A DNA stretch of 64,000 nt, from assembly GCF_001443045.1 (NCBI RefSeq), contig NZ_LKPJ01000032.1:1-64000 (forward strand), written 5' to 3'. Shown one piece after another: positions 48,867-57,022 of this stretch. This DNA comes from Burkholderia ambifaria. Its GTDB lineage: Bacteria; Pseudomonadota; Gammaproteobacteria; Burkholderiales; Burkholderiaceae. The position numbers and the translations under genes are program-made. Position 1 is the first letter of the stretch; each line of letters opens with the position of its first letter. The notes beneath the pieces are model-generated. The model worked only from the letters and a program-made list of their open reading frames with translations, was not told the origin of the DNA and did not search any database.

Positions 48867-50630
48867 TTACAGATCTTCCGATCCGAGCAGCATCTCGGTG
48901 ATGCCCTTGCCGGCCTGTACCATCGGCCAGACGTTTTCGGTCGGATCGGTCTGGAAGTCGAGAAACACGGTGCGGTCCTTCAGGCGCAGCGCTTCCTTCA
49001 GCGCCGGCTCCACATCCGAAGTCTTTTCGATCCGCAAGCCGACATGGCCGTACGCTTCGGCGAGCTTCACGAAGTCGGGCAGCGCATCCATGTACGAATG
49101 CGAATAGCGCTTGCTGTATTCGATCTGCTGCCACTGGCGGACCATGCCGAGGTAGCGGTTGTTCAGCGAAATGATCTTCACGGGCGTGTCGTACTGCAGG
49201 CAGGTCGACAGTTCCTGGATGCACATCTGGATCGAGCCTTCGCCCGTGATGCACAGCACGTCGTCGTCCGGGTGCGCCATCTTGACGCCCATCGCTGCCG
49301 GCAGGCCGAAGCCCATCGTGCCGAGGCCGCCGGAGTTGATCCAGCGACGCGGCTTGTTGAAACGGTAGAACTGCGCGGCCCACATCTGGTGCTGGCCGAC
49401 GTCCGAGCACACGAACGCGTTACCGTCCGTCAGCTCCCACGCCTTCTCGACCACGTACTGCGGCTTGATGATCTCGCTCTCGCGGTCGAACTTCAGGCAG
49501 TCCTTCGCGCGCCAGCTCTCGATGTCCTTCCACCACTGCGCGAGCGCGTCGGTGTCGGGGCCATGCTCGGCCGTCTGCAACTGTTCGATCAGTTCCTTCA
49601 GCACTTCCTTCACGTCGCCGACGATCGGGATATCGACCTTCACGCGCTTCGAGATCGACGACGGGTCGATGTCGATGTGGATGATCTTGCGCGGCCGCGA
49701 CGCGAAGTGCGCCGGGTCGCCGATCACACGGTCGTCGAAGCGGGCGCCGATCGCGATCAGCACGTCACAGTGCTGCATCGCCATGTTCGCTTCGTAGGTG
49801 CCGTGCATGCCGAGCATGCCGAGGAATTTCTTGTCCGACGCGCGATAGCCACCGAGGCCCATCAGCGTGTTCGTGACCGGGTAGCCGAGCAGGTCGGCGA
49901 ACTGGTTCAGTTCGCGCGCCGCATCAGCGAGGATGATGCCACCGCCCGTGTAGATGTAGGGACGCTTCGCCGACAGCAGCAGCGAAACGGCCTTGCGGAT
50001 CTGGCCCGAATGGCCCTTCGTGACGGGGTTGTACGACCGCAGCGACACGCTCTTGACCGGCTCGTACTGGCACGGCGTCTTCGAGATGTCCTTCGGGATG
50101 TCGATCAGCACCGGGCCTGGACGGCCGGTGCGGGCGATGTAGAACGCCTTCTTGACGGTTTCCGCGAGGTCGCGCACGTCCTTCACGAGGAAGTTGTGCT
50201 TCACGCACGGACGCGTGATGCCGACCGTATCGCATTCCTGGAACGCGTCCTGGCCGATCGCGGCAGTCGGCACCTGGCCGCTGATCACGACCATCGGGAT
50301 CGAATCCATGTAGGCCGTCGCGATGCCGGTCACCGCATTGGTGACACCGGGGCCGGACGTCACGAGACAGACGCCGACGTTACCGGTGGAACGCGCATAC
50401 GCATCGGCTGCGTGCACGGCCGCCTGTTCGTGGCGCACCAGCACGTGCTGAATCTTGTCCTGCTTGTAAAGCTCGTCGTAGATGTAGAGTACCGAGCCGC
50501 CGGGGTAGCCCCAGATGAATTCGACGTTCTCGTCGGCCAGTGCCTTCATGAGCACGGTGGCGCCGATGGAGTCGCTATCGGGAGGGGAAAGGGGTTCCGA
50601 CGTGGAGAATTCCGCGCTGGGCATGTTCAT
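48867..50630 (-). CDS. ilvI: Acetolactate synthase large (catalytic) subunit
   Basis: A 587-residue ThDP-dependent enzyme that condenses pyruvate with pyruvate or 2-oxobutyrate in valine, leucine and isoleucine synthesis. The order is a ThDP-binding pyrimidine domain (WGYPGGSVLYIYDEL; the catalytic Glu in LVRHEQAAVHAADAYA), an FAD domain, and a pyrophosphate domain. The latter motif is GEGSIQM...NN, with Glu replacing the usual first Asp of GDG. The frame is open to 50744, but the conserved start is ATG 50630 behind AAAGG. It is first in the ilvI-ilvH-ilvC operon (ilvB is the alternative name). Confidence 0.95.
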   Translation of the reverse strand: MNMPSAEFSTSEPLSPPDSDSIGATVLMKALADENVEFIWGYPGGSVLYIYDELYKQDKIQHVLVRHEQAAVHAADAYARSTGNVGVCLVTSGPGVTNAVTGIATAYMDSIPMVVISGQVPTAAIGQDAFQECDTVGITRPCVKHNFLVKDVRDLAETVKKAFYIARTGRPGPVLIDIPKDISKTPCQYEPVKSVSLRSYNPVTKGHSGQIRKAVSLLLSAKRPYIYTGGGIILADAARELNQFADLLGYPVTNTLMGLGGYRASDKKFLGMLGMHGTYEANMAMQHCDVLIAIGARFDDRVIGDPAHFASRPRKIIHIDIDPSSISKRVKVDIPIVGDVKEVLKELIEQLQTAEHGPDTDALAQWWKDIESWRAKDCLKFDRESEIIKPQYVVEKAWELTDGNAFVCSDVGQHQMWAAQFYRFNKPRRWINSGGLGTMGFGLPAAMGVKMAHPDDDVLCITGEGSIQMCIQELSTCLQYDTPVKIISLNNRYLGMVRQWQQIEYSKRYSHSYMDALPDFVKLAEAYGHVGLRIEKTSDVEPALKEALRLKDRTVFLDFQTDPTENVWPMVQAGKGITEMLLGSEDL

Positions 50631-50776
50631 TTTGACCTTTCGAATTTTCGGCAAAAAATTGATCGGGTGCTCTCTGCCGGGCTTGTGGCTCGGGTTCAAG
50701 CGGCGCGTCCAGTTTGAAGGGCGGGCTTCTTGGGCCAGCCTCAAATGAGACCATCACTTCATGTTGCGAATCGCTG

Positions 50777-50805
50777 ACGATAGCGGGTCATGGTTGGGTC
50801 GTCAA
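50777..50805 (-). promoter_or_regulatory. ilvI-ilvH-ilvC promoter
   Basis: The minus strand has TTGACG (50805-50800), a 17-bp spacer and TATCGT (50782-50777). Transcription would begin about 140 nt upstream of ilvI. No branched-chain-rich leader peptide is visible between them. Confidence 0.7.
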
Positions 50806-50982
50806 GCAAAATATCCCGCAGCGCATCATGGCCCCCGCCCCGCGGCCCGCGGACGCGGTTCGCGCGCAACGTCCCGCGCCCTCACCGGTGCCAAGTCACG
50901 CGAAAATTTGTTAGCATCCGCGGGTTTTACGAAATTTTTCGACCTTTCACACGCCGCAGTCCGCAGCGCATACCTTTACGGA

Positions 50983-51546
50983 ATGGCATCAGACAAGGAA
51001 CTCGCCGACTTTCTGGCGGGCGTCGAAAGGCGCGCGTTCAAGCAGGCTGCGTACGCCGTGCGTGACGACGATGCGTCGCTCGACATCGTGCAGGACGCGA
51101 TGATCAAGCTGGCGGAGAAATACGGCGACCGGCCGGCGGCCGAGCTGCCGCTGCTGTTCCAGCGGATCCTGCAGAACGCGATCCACGACTGGTTCCGCCG
51201 GCAGAAGGTCCGCAATACCTGGGTCACGCTCTTCTCGTCGCTCAACAACACGGACGACGACGACTTCGATCCGCTGGAAACGCTCGAATCCGCGGACGAC
51301 AATGCAGGGGTCGAGAGCACCGAGCACCGCCTCGAGCGGGAGCAGGTTCTGGCCCTGATCGACGAGGAAATCCAGAAACTTCCGACGCGTCAACGGGAAG
51401 CGTTCCTGATGCGTTATTGGGAAGATATGGATGTCGCCGAGACTGCCGCCGCAATGGGGTGCTCCGAAGGCAGCGTCAAGACGCACTGCTCGCGAGCCAC
51501 CCACACCCTGGCGCAAGCGCTCAAGGCCAAAGGAATCACGCTATGA
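50983..51546 (+). CDS. ECF-type RNA polymerase sigma factor
   Basis: A 187-residue sigma-70 family protein with only region 2 (about 15-80; DIVQDAMIKLAEKYGD and DWFRRQKVRNTWV) and region 4 (about 126-180; RQREAFLMRYWEDMDVAETAAAMGCSEGSVKTHCSRA). The linker is acidic (DDDDFDPLETLESADD). The frame is open from 50761, but ATG 50983 fits the family start. Its stop overlaps the next ATG (ATGA), coupling it to the DUF3619 gene. The cognate promoter sequence is not known. Confidence 0.92.
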   Translation: MASDKELADFLAGVERRAFKQAAYAVRDDDASLDIVQDAMIKLAEKYGDRPAAELPLLFQRILQNAIHDWFRRQKVRNTWVTLFSSLNNTDDDDFDPLETLESADDNAGVESTEHRLEREQVLALIDEEIQKLPTRQREAFLMRYWEDMDVAETAAAMGCSEGSVKTHCSRATHTLAQALKAKGITL

Positions 51547-51968
51547 GCTCCGCTCCCGTAAATCGAGAACACGAATTCGCGCTGAAGGTCCGCCGCGCGC
51601 TGGACGAACGTGCCGCGGCGCTGCCTGCCGCGACCACCGATCGCCTGGCCGTCGCGCGCCGGGCCGCGCTCGCGCGCAAGAAGCCTGAAGCCGCGACCGC
51701 GCCGGTGTTCGTGCCCGCCTTCGCCGGCGCAGCCGGCACATACGGCACGCCGCCCGCGAGCCGCCCGCAGTCATCGCTCGCGCGCCGCCTGCTGCGCGCC
51801 TGGCCGCTCGCGCTGCTGCTCGCGGGGCTCGTCGGCATCGCCTACTGGGAAGACATGCAGCGCACCGCCGAACTCGCCGACATCGACGCGGCGATGCTCA
51901 GCGACGACCTGCCGCTCAACGCGTATCTCGATCACGGGTTCAACGCGTATCTTTCGCACGCACGCTAA
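51543..51968 (+). CDS. DUF3619 single-pass membrane protein, putative anti-sigma
   Basis: A 141-residue protein with a basic cytoplasmic N-terminus (about 1-82), one membrane helix (about 85-102, LLRAWPLALLLAGLVGIAYW) and a short C-terminal tail of about 40 residues outside. It overlaps the sigma gene by 4 bp. This topology and position are what one expects of a small anti-sigma factor (compare CnrY), although DUF3619 has no assigned function. The start is ATG 51543; the frame extends to 51417. Confidence 0.83.
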   Translation: MSSAPVNREHEFALKVRRALDERAAALPAATTDRLAVARRAALARKKPEAATAPVFVPAFAGAAGTYGTPPASRPQSSLARRLLRAWPLALLLAGLVGIAYWEDMQRTAELADIDAAMLSDDLPLNAYLDHGFNAYLSHAR

Positions 51969-51994
51969 CAGACAATAACGAGGGGATCGCACGG

Positions 51995-52759
51995 GTGAGT
52001 CAGAAACGGGGCCTGGCCGTATTTTTCGGATGCGTGATCGCGATCGCCGTTTCCTACGTCGCCACCTATTCCCGATTCAACCCGCCGCCCGCGACGGTCT
52101 CCGCCGCGGCCAGCAGCGCGCCCGCGCCGACCTCGGCCGCCACCGGGCTGACCACCGAACTCGCGCCGCTGCCCCTGCCGCTGCCGGCCGCCAACGGCCC
52201 GCTGTCGTGGGCGCGGCTCACGCCCGCGCAACACGCGGCGCTCGCGCCGTTCGCCGACCAGTGGGACGGCTTCAGCGACGCTCGCAAACGCAAATGGCTG
52301 AAAATCGCATCGCGTTTCGCGAAATTGACGCCTGATGAGCAGAAGCACCTGCAGGACCGGATGTCCGAATGGGCGCGGATGACGCCCGAGCAGCGCCGCG
52401 TCGCGCGCGAGAATTACCAGAGCGCGAAGGAACTGTCCGCGCAGGCGCGCGAGCGTGCGTGGAAGGCTTACCAGCAGTTGCCCGAAGAACAGAAGCAACG
52501 CCTCGCCGCGACCGAGCGCCGCCGCCGGCCGAGCGTCGTCAGCGCGCCGCCGACCGTCGCCGACCGTGACGTGCGCCGTCTCGTCAATTCGCACGAGCAT
52601 CCGGCGAGCAACCCTGCTCCGGCATCGGTACCCGCATCGGCCGGTGCCGGCGCGCCACCCGTCGCGTCGTCCACGTCCGGCACCGCGCCCGCACCCGCAC
52701 CGGCTGTCGTCACGCCCGTGTCGCCGGCCGACGCGCCGTCGATGTTCAAGGGTTCCTGA
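51995..52759 (+). CDS. DUF3106 periplasmic-type protein with LTxxQ-like repeats
   Basis: A 254-residue protein starting at GTG 51995. An N-terminal hydrophobic segment (residues 6-24) is a signal anchor. A helical region (about 70-175) contains four motifs of LTPAQ type at residues 75-79, 111-115, 129-133 and 162-166 (LTPAQ, LTPDE, MTPEQ, LPEEQ). LTxxQ motifs define the CpxP/Spy/CnrX family of periplasmic sensors. The last 60 residues are Pro/Ala-rich. It follows DUF3619 by 26 bp. A sensor role is inferred. Confidence 0.8.
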   Translation: MSQKRGLAVFFGCVIAIAVSYVATYSRFNPPPATVSAAASSAPAPTSAATGLTTELAPLPLPLPAANGPLSWARLTPAQHAALAPFADQWDGFSDARKRKWLKIASRFAKLTPDEQKHLQDRMSEWARMTPEQRRVARENYQSAKELSAQARERAWKAYQQLPEEQKQRLAATERRRRPSVVSAPPTVADRDVRRLVNSHEHPASNPAPASVPASAGAGAPPVASSTSGTAPAPAPAVVTPVSPADAPSMFKGS

Positions 52760-52765
52760 GCGGCC

Positions 52766-53275
52766 GTGGCGAGCGCCCCCGCACCCGAGGCTCCGGCCGT
52801 CACCGCGCCGTCCGTGCGGCGGCGCCTCGCGGCGCTGCTGTACGAAGCCGTGCTGCTGTTCGGCGTCGTGTTCTTCGCGGGCCTCGCGTTCAGCCTCGCG
52901 ACGCAGCAGCGCAACGGCCTCGTTCATCACAACCTCCTCGCCGCCTGGATCGCGCTCGTCGTCGGCGCGTACTTCGTCTGGTTCTGGACCCACAGCGGCC
53001 AGACGCTGCCGATGAAGACCTGGCGGCTGCGGCTCGAGTCGTCGAGCGGCCGGCCGCTGAACGCCGCGCATGCACTCGTCCGCTATGCGCTCGGCTGGCT
53101 GTGGTTCCTGCCGCCGCTCGCGCTGCATCCGCTGCTCGGCCTGTCGGTGCCCGTCACGCTCGCGCTCGCCGGCGCTTGGATCGCCGCGTGGGCCGGCGCC
53201 GCCCGCCTGCACGCCGGTCGCCAGTTCCCGCACGATCGCCTCGCGCGCACGCGCGTCGTCGCGATTCCGCGCTGA
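52766..53275 (+). CDS. RDD family membrane protein
   Basis: A 169-residue protein starting at GTG 52766, six bases after the DUF3106 stop. RDD-type helices are seen at about 25-48 (LAALLYEAVLLFGVVFFAGLAF), 58-75 and 105-140, with the SGQTLPMKTWRLRLES segment typical of the family. RDD proteins are small transporters or channel-like proteins; some act as Na/H antiporters. It completes a four-gene run with the sigma factor, DUF3619 and DUF3106. Confidence 0.85.
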   Translation: MASAPAPEAPAVTAPSVRRRLAALLYEAVLLFGVVFFAGLAFSLATQQRNGLVHHNLLAAWIALVVGAYFVWFWTHSGQTLPMKTWRLRLESSSGRPLNAAHALVRYALGWLWFLPPLALHPLLGLSVPVTLALAGAWIAAWAGAARLHAGRQFPHDRLARTRVVAIPR

Positions 53276-53474
53276 CGCGCCGCGCGGTCCGCACGACCGC
53301 GGCCGGCTCCCCCGCCTGCGCGCATCCGCCAGACGAAACCCGTCGAAAACGCCTGCACGACCGCCCCGCGCGGCTTTCCCTATAGCGGCAGGCCGGTCGG
53401 TTCGGCACGTTACACAACGCCACCGCATTCACTGCTAAACACGCCGCAACGACAGTAATAAGAACGTCTCGTGA

Positions 53475-53492
53475 CTGTCACGGCATGGTCAC
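53475..53492 (+). promoter_or_regulatory. PHO-box-like direct repeat
   Basis: CTGTCAC (53475-53481), a 4-bp gap and TGGTCAC (53486-53492) are two half-sites 11 bp apart, resembling the PhoB box CTGTCAT-N4-CTGTCAT (6 and 4 of 7). A further GTC lies 11 bp upstream (53466-53468). No strong -35 is visible, as for PhoB promoters; the best -10 (TAATGT, 53514-53519) is one helical turn further than usual. Confidence 0.35.
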
Positions 53493-53538
53493 GCCCGCAT
53501 GGCGCAATGCCGGTAATGTCAACCGGCGCGAGTCATGC

Positions 53539-54474
53539 ATGGGCCAGAAAACGTCCGCGACCTCCCTGTTCCGTCAACCGCTCGGCGCACGCGCCGTCAC
53601 CGCCTTCCCGTCCGGCTCGGCTGCAACCGATGCCCTTTCGTCGCACGAGCCGACGGCCGCGCACGCTACGCATGGCGACCCCGAACCGTCCACGCATCGC
53701 TACCGCACGATCTGGCTGTCCGACATCCATCTCGGCTCCAGCGGCTGCCAGGCGCCGTACCTGCTCGACTTCCTGCGCCACAACGATTCGGAGTACCTGT
53801 ACCTCGTCGGCGACATCATCGACGGCTGGCAGCTGAAGAAGGGCTGGTACTGGCCGCAGGCGCACAACGACGTCGTCCAGAAGATCCTGCGCAAGGCGCG
53901 CAAGGGCACGCAGGTGGTCTACATCCCCGGCAACCACGACGAAGGCGCGCGGCAATTCTGCGACCTCGCGTTCGGCGACATCCAGGTGCGCGGCGAGGCG
54001 TTTCACACGACGCTCGCGGGCAAACGTTTGTGGATCGTACACGGCGACCTGTTCGACGGCGTGATCCAGCACGCGAAATGGCTCGCGTATCTCGGCGACA
54101 CGCTCTACACGCTGATCCTCGTGCTGAACCGCTGGTTCAACCGGATCCGCAGCCGGCTCGGCTTCCAGTACTGGTCGCTGTCGCAGTACCTGAAGCACCA
54201 GGTGAAGAACGCGGTGAACTTCATCTCGCAGTTCGAGACCGTGATGACCGACGAAGCGCGCCGCCGCGGCTGCGACGGCGTCGTGTGCGGGCACATCCAC
54301 AAGGCGGAGATCCGCGACATCGACGGCGTGCTGTACTGCAACGACGGCGACTGGGTCGAGAGCCTGTCCGCGCTCGTCGAAACGATGGAAGGCGAACTGA
54401 AGATCGTCTACTGGACGGCGATGCGCACCGCGCCGTCCGCCGCCCCGTCGCGCAAGGCCAAGGCCACCGCCTGA
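53539..54474 (+). CDS. PlcP-like metallophosphoesterase (LpxH-related)
   Basis: A 311-residue calcineurin-fold phosphoesterase. Metal-binding residues are Asp62 and His64 (LSDIHLG), Asp92 (VGDIIDG), Asn132-His133 (GNHDEG), His168 (VHGDLFD) and His252/His254 (GHIHKAE). It is often annotated as a UDP-2,3-diacylglucosamine hydrolase relative (COG2908). The same family includes PlcP, the phospholipase C of rhizobia and marine bacteria that releases diacylglycerol under phosphate limitation. The glycosyltransferase and diacylglycerol kinase that follow support PlcP. ATG 53485 is an alternative start, but it lies inside the PHO-box-like repeat. The first 50 residues are low-complexity. Confidence 0.82.
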   Translation: MGQKTSATSLFRQPLGARAVTAFPSGSAATDALSSHEPTAAHATHGDPEPSTHRYRTIWLSDIHLGSSGCQAPYLLDFLRHNDSEYLYLVGDIIDGWQLKKGWYWPQAHNDVVQKILRKARKGTQVVYIPGNHDEGARQFCDLAFGDIQVRGEAFHTTLAGKRLWIVHGDLFDGVIQHAKWLAYLGDTLYTLILVLNRWFNRIRSRLGFQYWSLSQYLKHQVKNAVNFISQFETVMTDEARRRGCDGVVCGHIHKAEIRDIDGVLYCNDGDWVESLSALVETMEGELKIVYWTAMRTAPSAAPSRKAKATA

Positions 54475-54507
54475 CACAACAACCCCACTTACAGGACACA
54501 TGCCGCG

Positions 54508-55542
54508 ATGAAGATCATGATCGTCACCGATGCGTGGGAACCGCAGGTCAACGGCGTCGTGCGAACGCTGAAGAGCACTTCCCGCGAACTCACCGCGCTC
54601 GGCCACCGGGTCGAAATGCTGACGCCGCTGGAATTCCGCACGGTGCCCTGCCCGACCTATCCCGAGATTCGCCTGTCGATCCTGCCGTACCGCAAGCTGC
54701 GCGCCCGCATCGATGCGTTCGGACCCGACGCGCTGCACATCGCAACCGAAGGCCCGCTCGGCCTCGCCGCGCGACGCTATGCACGCGCGCGCAAGCTGCC
54801 GTACACGACCGCATATCACACGCGCTTTCCGGAATACGTGCAGGCGCGCTTCGGCATCCCGCTGTCGGCGACCTACAAGTTCCTGCACTGGTTCCACGGG
54901 CCGTCGCTCGCGGTGATGGCGCCGACTCCGGTCGTGAAGCAGGATCTCGAAAAGTTCGGCTTCACGAACGTCGTGCTGTGGACGCGCGGCGTCGATCTCG
55001 ACATCTTCCGGCCGATGGAGTCGAAGGTGCTCAATACCGCACGGCCGATCTTCCTGTACGTGGGCCGCGTCGCGATCGAGAAGAACGTCGAGGCGTTCCT
55101 GCGTCTCGACCTGCCCGGCTCGAAGTGGGTCGCAGGCGAAGGCCCGGCGCTCGCCGAGCTGAAATCGCGCTATCCGGAAGCGAACTATCTCGGCGTACTG
55201 TCGCAAGCCGAGCTCGCCAAGGTGTATGCTGCGGCCGACGTGTTCGTGTTCCCGAGTCGCACCGACACGTTCGGCCTCGTGCTGCTGGAGGCGCTCGCGT
55301 GCGGCACGCCGGTCGCCGCGTACCCCGTGACGGGCCCGATCGACGTGCTCGCGGGGGGCGATGCCGGCGCGATGCACGAAGACCTGCAGGAAGCCTGCCT
55401 CGAGGCGCTGAAGATCGAACGCGAGACTGCCCGCGCGTGGGCCGAGCGCTTCTCGTGGCGCGCGGCATCCGAGCAGTTCGCGTCGCATCTGAAGCCGCTG
55501 CCGAAGACCGCGTACTCGCCCGCCGAAGGTGCCGCCGTTTGA
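54508..55542 (+). CDS. GT4-family glycosyltransferase, Agt-like
   Basis: A 344-residue two-domain GT-B enzyme: KIMIVTDAWEPQVNGVVRTL at the N-terminus, and the nucleotide-sugar E-x7-E motif within PSRTDTFGLVLLEALACGTPVAA. Close types transfer sugars to lipids (glycosyl-diacylglycerol or phosphatidylinositol-mannoside enzymes). Between a PlcP-like phosphoesterase and DgkA it probably glycosylates diacylglycerol, as Agt does in phosphate-starved bacteria. The start lies 34 bp after the phosphoesterase stop. The acceptor lipid is inferred. Confidence 0.87.
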   Translation: MKIMIVTDAWEPQVNGVVRTLKSTSRELTALGHRVEMLTPLEFRTVPCPTYPEIRLSILPYRKLRARIDAFGPDALHIATEGPLGLAARRYARARKLPYTTAYHTRFPEYVQARFGIPLSATYKFLHWFHGPSLAVMAPTPVVKQDLEKFGFTNVVLWTRGVDLDIFRPMESKVLNTARPIFLYVGRVAIEKNVEAFLRLDLPGSKWVAGEGPALAELKSRYPEANYLGVLSQAELAKVYAAADVFVFPSRTDTFGLVLLEALACGTPVAAYPVTGPIDVLAGGDAGAMHEDLQEACLEALKIERETARAWAERFSWRAASEQFASHLKPLPKTAYSPAEGAAV

Positions 55543-56075
55543 AACGAGACCTGAACGACAAGAACCCGCCCCCTGCCGCGACCGCGCAACTGCATCGTCC
55601 GTTCGACGAAGAAGAGCCGCACGCCGACGCGGACGTGCACACGCACGAACCGCTCGGCCCCGACGATCGTCTGGCACCGCTGCCGCCGAACCCGTACAAG
55701 CGCCACCGGGGCATCACGCGCGCGTGGTACGCGCTCAAGCATTCGCTGAACGGGTTTCGCGTCGCGATCCGCGAGGAAAGCGCGTTTCGGCAGGAACTCA
55801 CGCTCGCCGTGCTGATGCTGCCGATCGCTGCGTTCTCACCGGTCCCGGCCGCATCGCGCGCGCTGCTGATCGCGTCGGTGCTGCTCGTGCTGATCGTCGA
55901 GCTGCTGAACTCGAGCCTCGAGGCCGCGATCGACCGCATCTCGCTCGAGCGCCACGAACTGTCGAAGCGCGCGAAGGACCTCGGCAGCGCGGCGGTCACG
56001 GTCGCGCTGTTCGCATGCGTGACGACGTGGGGCTTCGTGCTCGGCCCGGTCGTCGCGCGCTGGCTCGGCTTCTAG
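55539..56075 (+). CDS. dgkA: Diacylglycerol kinase
   Basis: A 178-residue prokaryotic DgkA. The conserved core (FRVAIREESAFRQELTLAVLMLP, then LIVELLNSSLEAAIDRISLE, then AKDLGSAAVTVAL) with three membrane helices follows a charged, Asp/His-rich N-terminal extension of about 50 residues that E. coli DgkA lacks. The catalytic Glu is in VELLNSS. It converts diacylglycerol to phosphatidic acid. Translation starts at TTG 55539, overlapping the glycosyltransferase TGA (TTGA), so it is tightly coupled to it. Confidence 0.87.
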   Translation: MKRDLNDKNPPPAATAQLHRPFDEEEPHADADVHTHEPLGPDDRLAPLPPNPYKRHRGITRAWYALKHSLNGFRVAIREESAFRQELTLAVLMLPIAAFSPVPAASRALLIASVLLVLIVELLNSSLEAAIDRISLERHELSKRAKDLGSAAVTVALFACVTTWGFVLGPVVARWLGF

Positions 56076-56166
56076 CGCGCCCTCGGCATCGCCGGCGTGC
56101 GGCGGTGCACCATGCGCGGAACGCATCGCGATCACGAAATGCGCCCGTTGTAAGGAAACAGCGGTT

Positions 56167-56172
56167 TATAAT
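56167..56172 (+). promoter_or_regulatory. Consensus -10 upstream of TetR-type gene
   Basis: TATAAT is a perfect -10, 94 bp upstream of the regulator start. A matching -35 at 17 bp is poor; TTGTAA lies only 13 bp upstream. Confidence 0.4.
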
Positions 56173-56240
56173 CGGCCGCTAGACTTAGAACAGCAACCCG
56201 CGCCGGACGAATCTCGCAGCATCGATTGCAGCGCCTGCCA

Positions 56241-56263
56241 GTCCGGCACACACAGGGCCGGAC
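56241..56263 (+). promoter_or_regulatory. Dyad next to TetR-type start codon
   Basis: GTCCGGC and GCCGGAC are 7-bp arms around 9 bp, ending 3 bp before the ATG. It could be an operator for autoregulation or an mRNA hairpin that masks the start. Confidence 0.35.
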
Positions 56264-56266
56264 GAC

Positions 56267-57022
56267 ATGGAAGCGAAACCTCCCCGCCGCACGCGCGAAC
56301 GGATTCTCGAGTTGTCGTTGAAACTCTTCAACGAGATCGGCGAGCCGAACGTCACGACCACGACGATCGCCGAGGAAATGGAAATCAGTCCAGGCAACCT
56401 GTACTACCATTTCCGCAACAAGGACGACATCATCAACAGCATCTTCGCGCAGTTCGAGCAGCAGATCGAACGGCGGTTGCGCTTCCCCGAAGATCACCGT
56501 CCGACGATCGACGAGACCTGGTCGTACCTGCAGTACATGGCCGACTTCATGTGGACCTACCGGTTCCTGTATCGCGACCTCAACGACCTGCTCGCGCGCA
56601 ACCGCACGCTCGAGACGCACTTCAAGCAGATCATCAGCCACAAGGTGCGCTTCGCGCACGACATGTGCGAACTGCTCGTGTCCGACGCCGAAATGGTCGC
56701 GACGCCCGCCGAGATCGAAGTCATCGCCACCAACATGGCCGTGATCTCGACGTACTGGCTGTCGTATCAGTACGTGATGCATCCGCGCAAATACAACGAC
56801 CAGGACGCGATCCGCGAAGAGCTGCATCAGGTGAGCATGCACGTGATCTCGGTGATGGCCCCGTACCTGCGCGGCCGTTCGCGCCAGCTGTTCGACGATC
56901 TCGTCTCCGGCAAGCTGCCCAAGCGCGAGTTCACCGACTACCTGCCGCCGCGCGACGGTTCGCCGCGCCCCGCGGGCAGTCCGGTCGCCGCCAGGCCCGC
57001 GGCGAAGGATACGAAGCAATGA
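56267..57022 (+). CDS. TetR/AcrR family transcriptional regulator
   Basis: A 251-residue regulator with an N-terminal TetR HTH (about 8-55; RERILELSLKLFNEIGEPNVTTTTIAEEMEISPGNLYYHFRNKDDI). The helical ligand domain has no recognisable effector signature. A Pro/Ala-rich tail of 25 residues follows. It overlaps the LOG gene by 4 bp (ATGA). Possible control of itself and its neighbour is suggested by the dyad at 56241-56263. The ligand is unknown. Confidence 0.87.
   Translation: MEAKPPRRTRERILELSLKLFNEIGEPNVTTTTIAEEMEISPGNLYYHFRNKDDIINSIFAQFEQQIERRLRFPEDHRPTIDETWSYLQYMADFMWTYRFLYRDLNDLLARNRTLETHFKQIISHKVRFAHDMCELLVSDAEMVATPAEIEVIATNMAVISTYWLSYQYVMHPRKYNDQDAIREELHQVSMHVISVMAPYLRGRSRQLFDDLVSGKLPKREFTDYLPPRDGSPRPAGSPVAARPAAKDTKQ

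Noticed and set aside
50575-50757. A 60-codon frame upstream of and overlapping ilvI, considered as an ilv leader peptide
   Set aside because: It is Pro/Arg-rich with no run of Ile, Val or Leu, and it overlaps the ilvI start. No attenuator-like hairpin follows.
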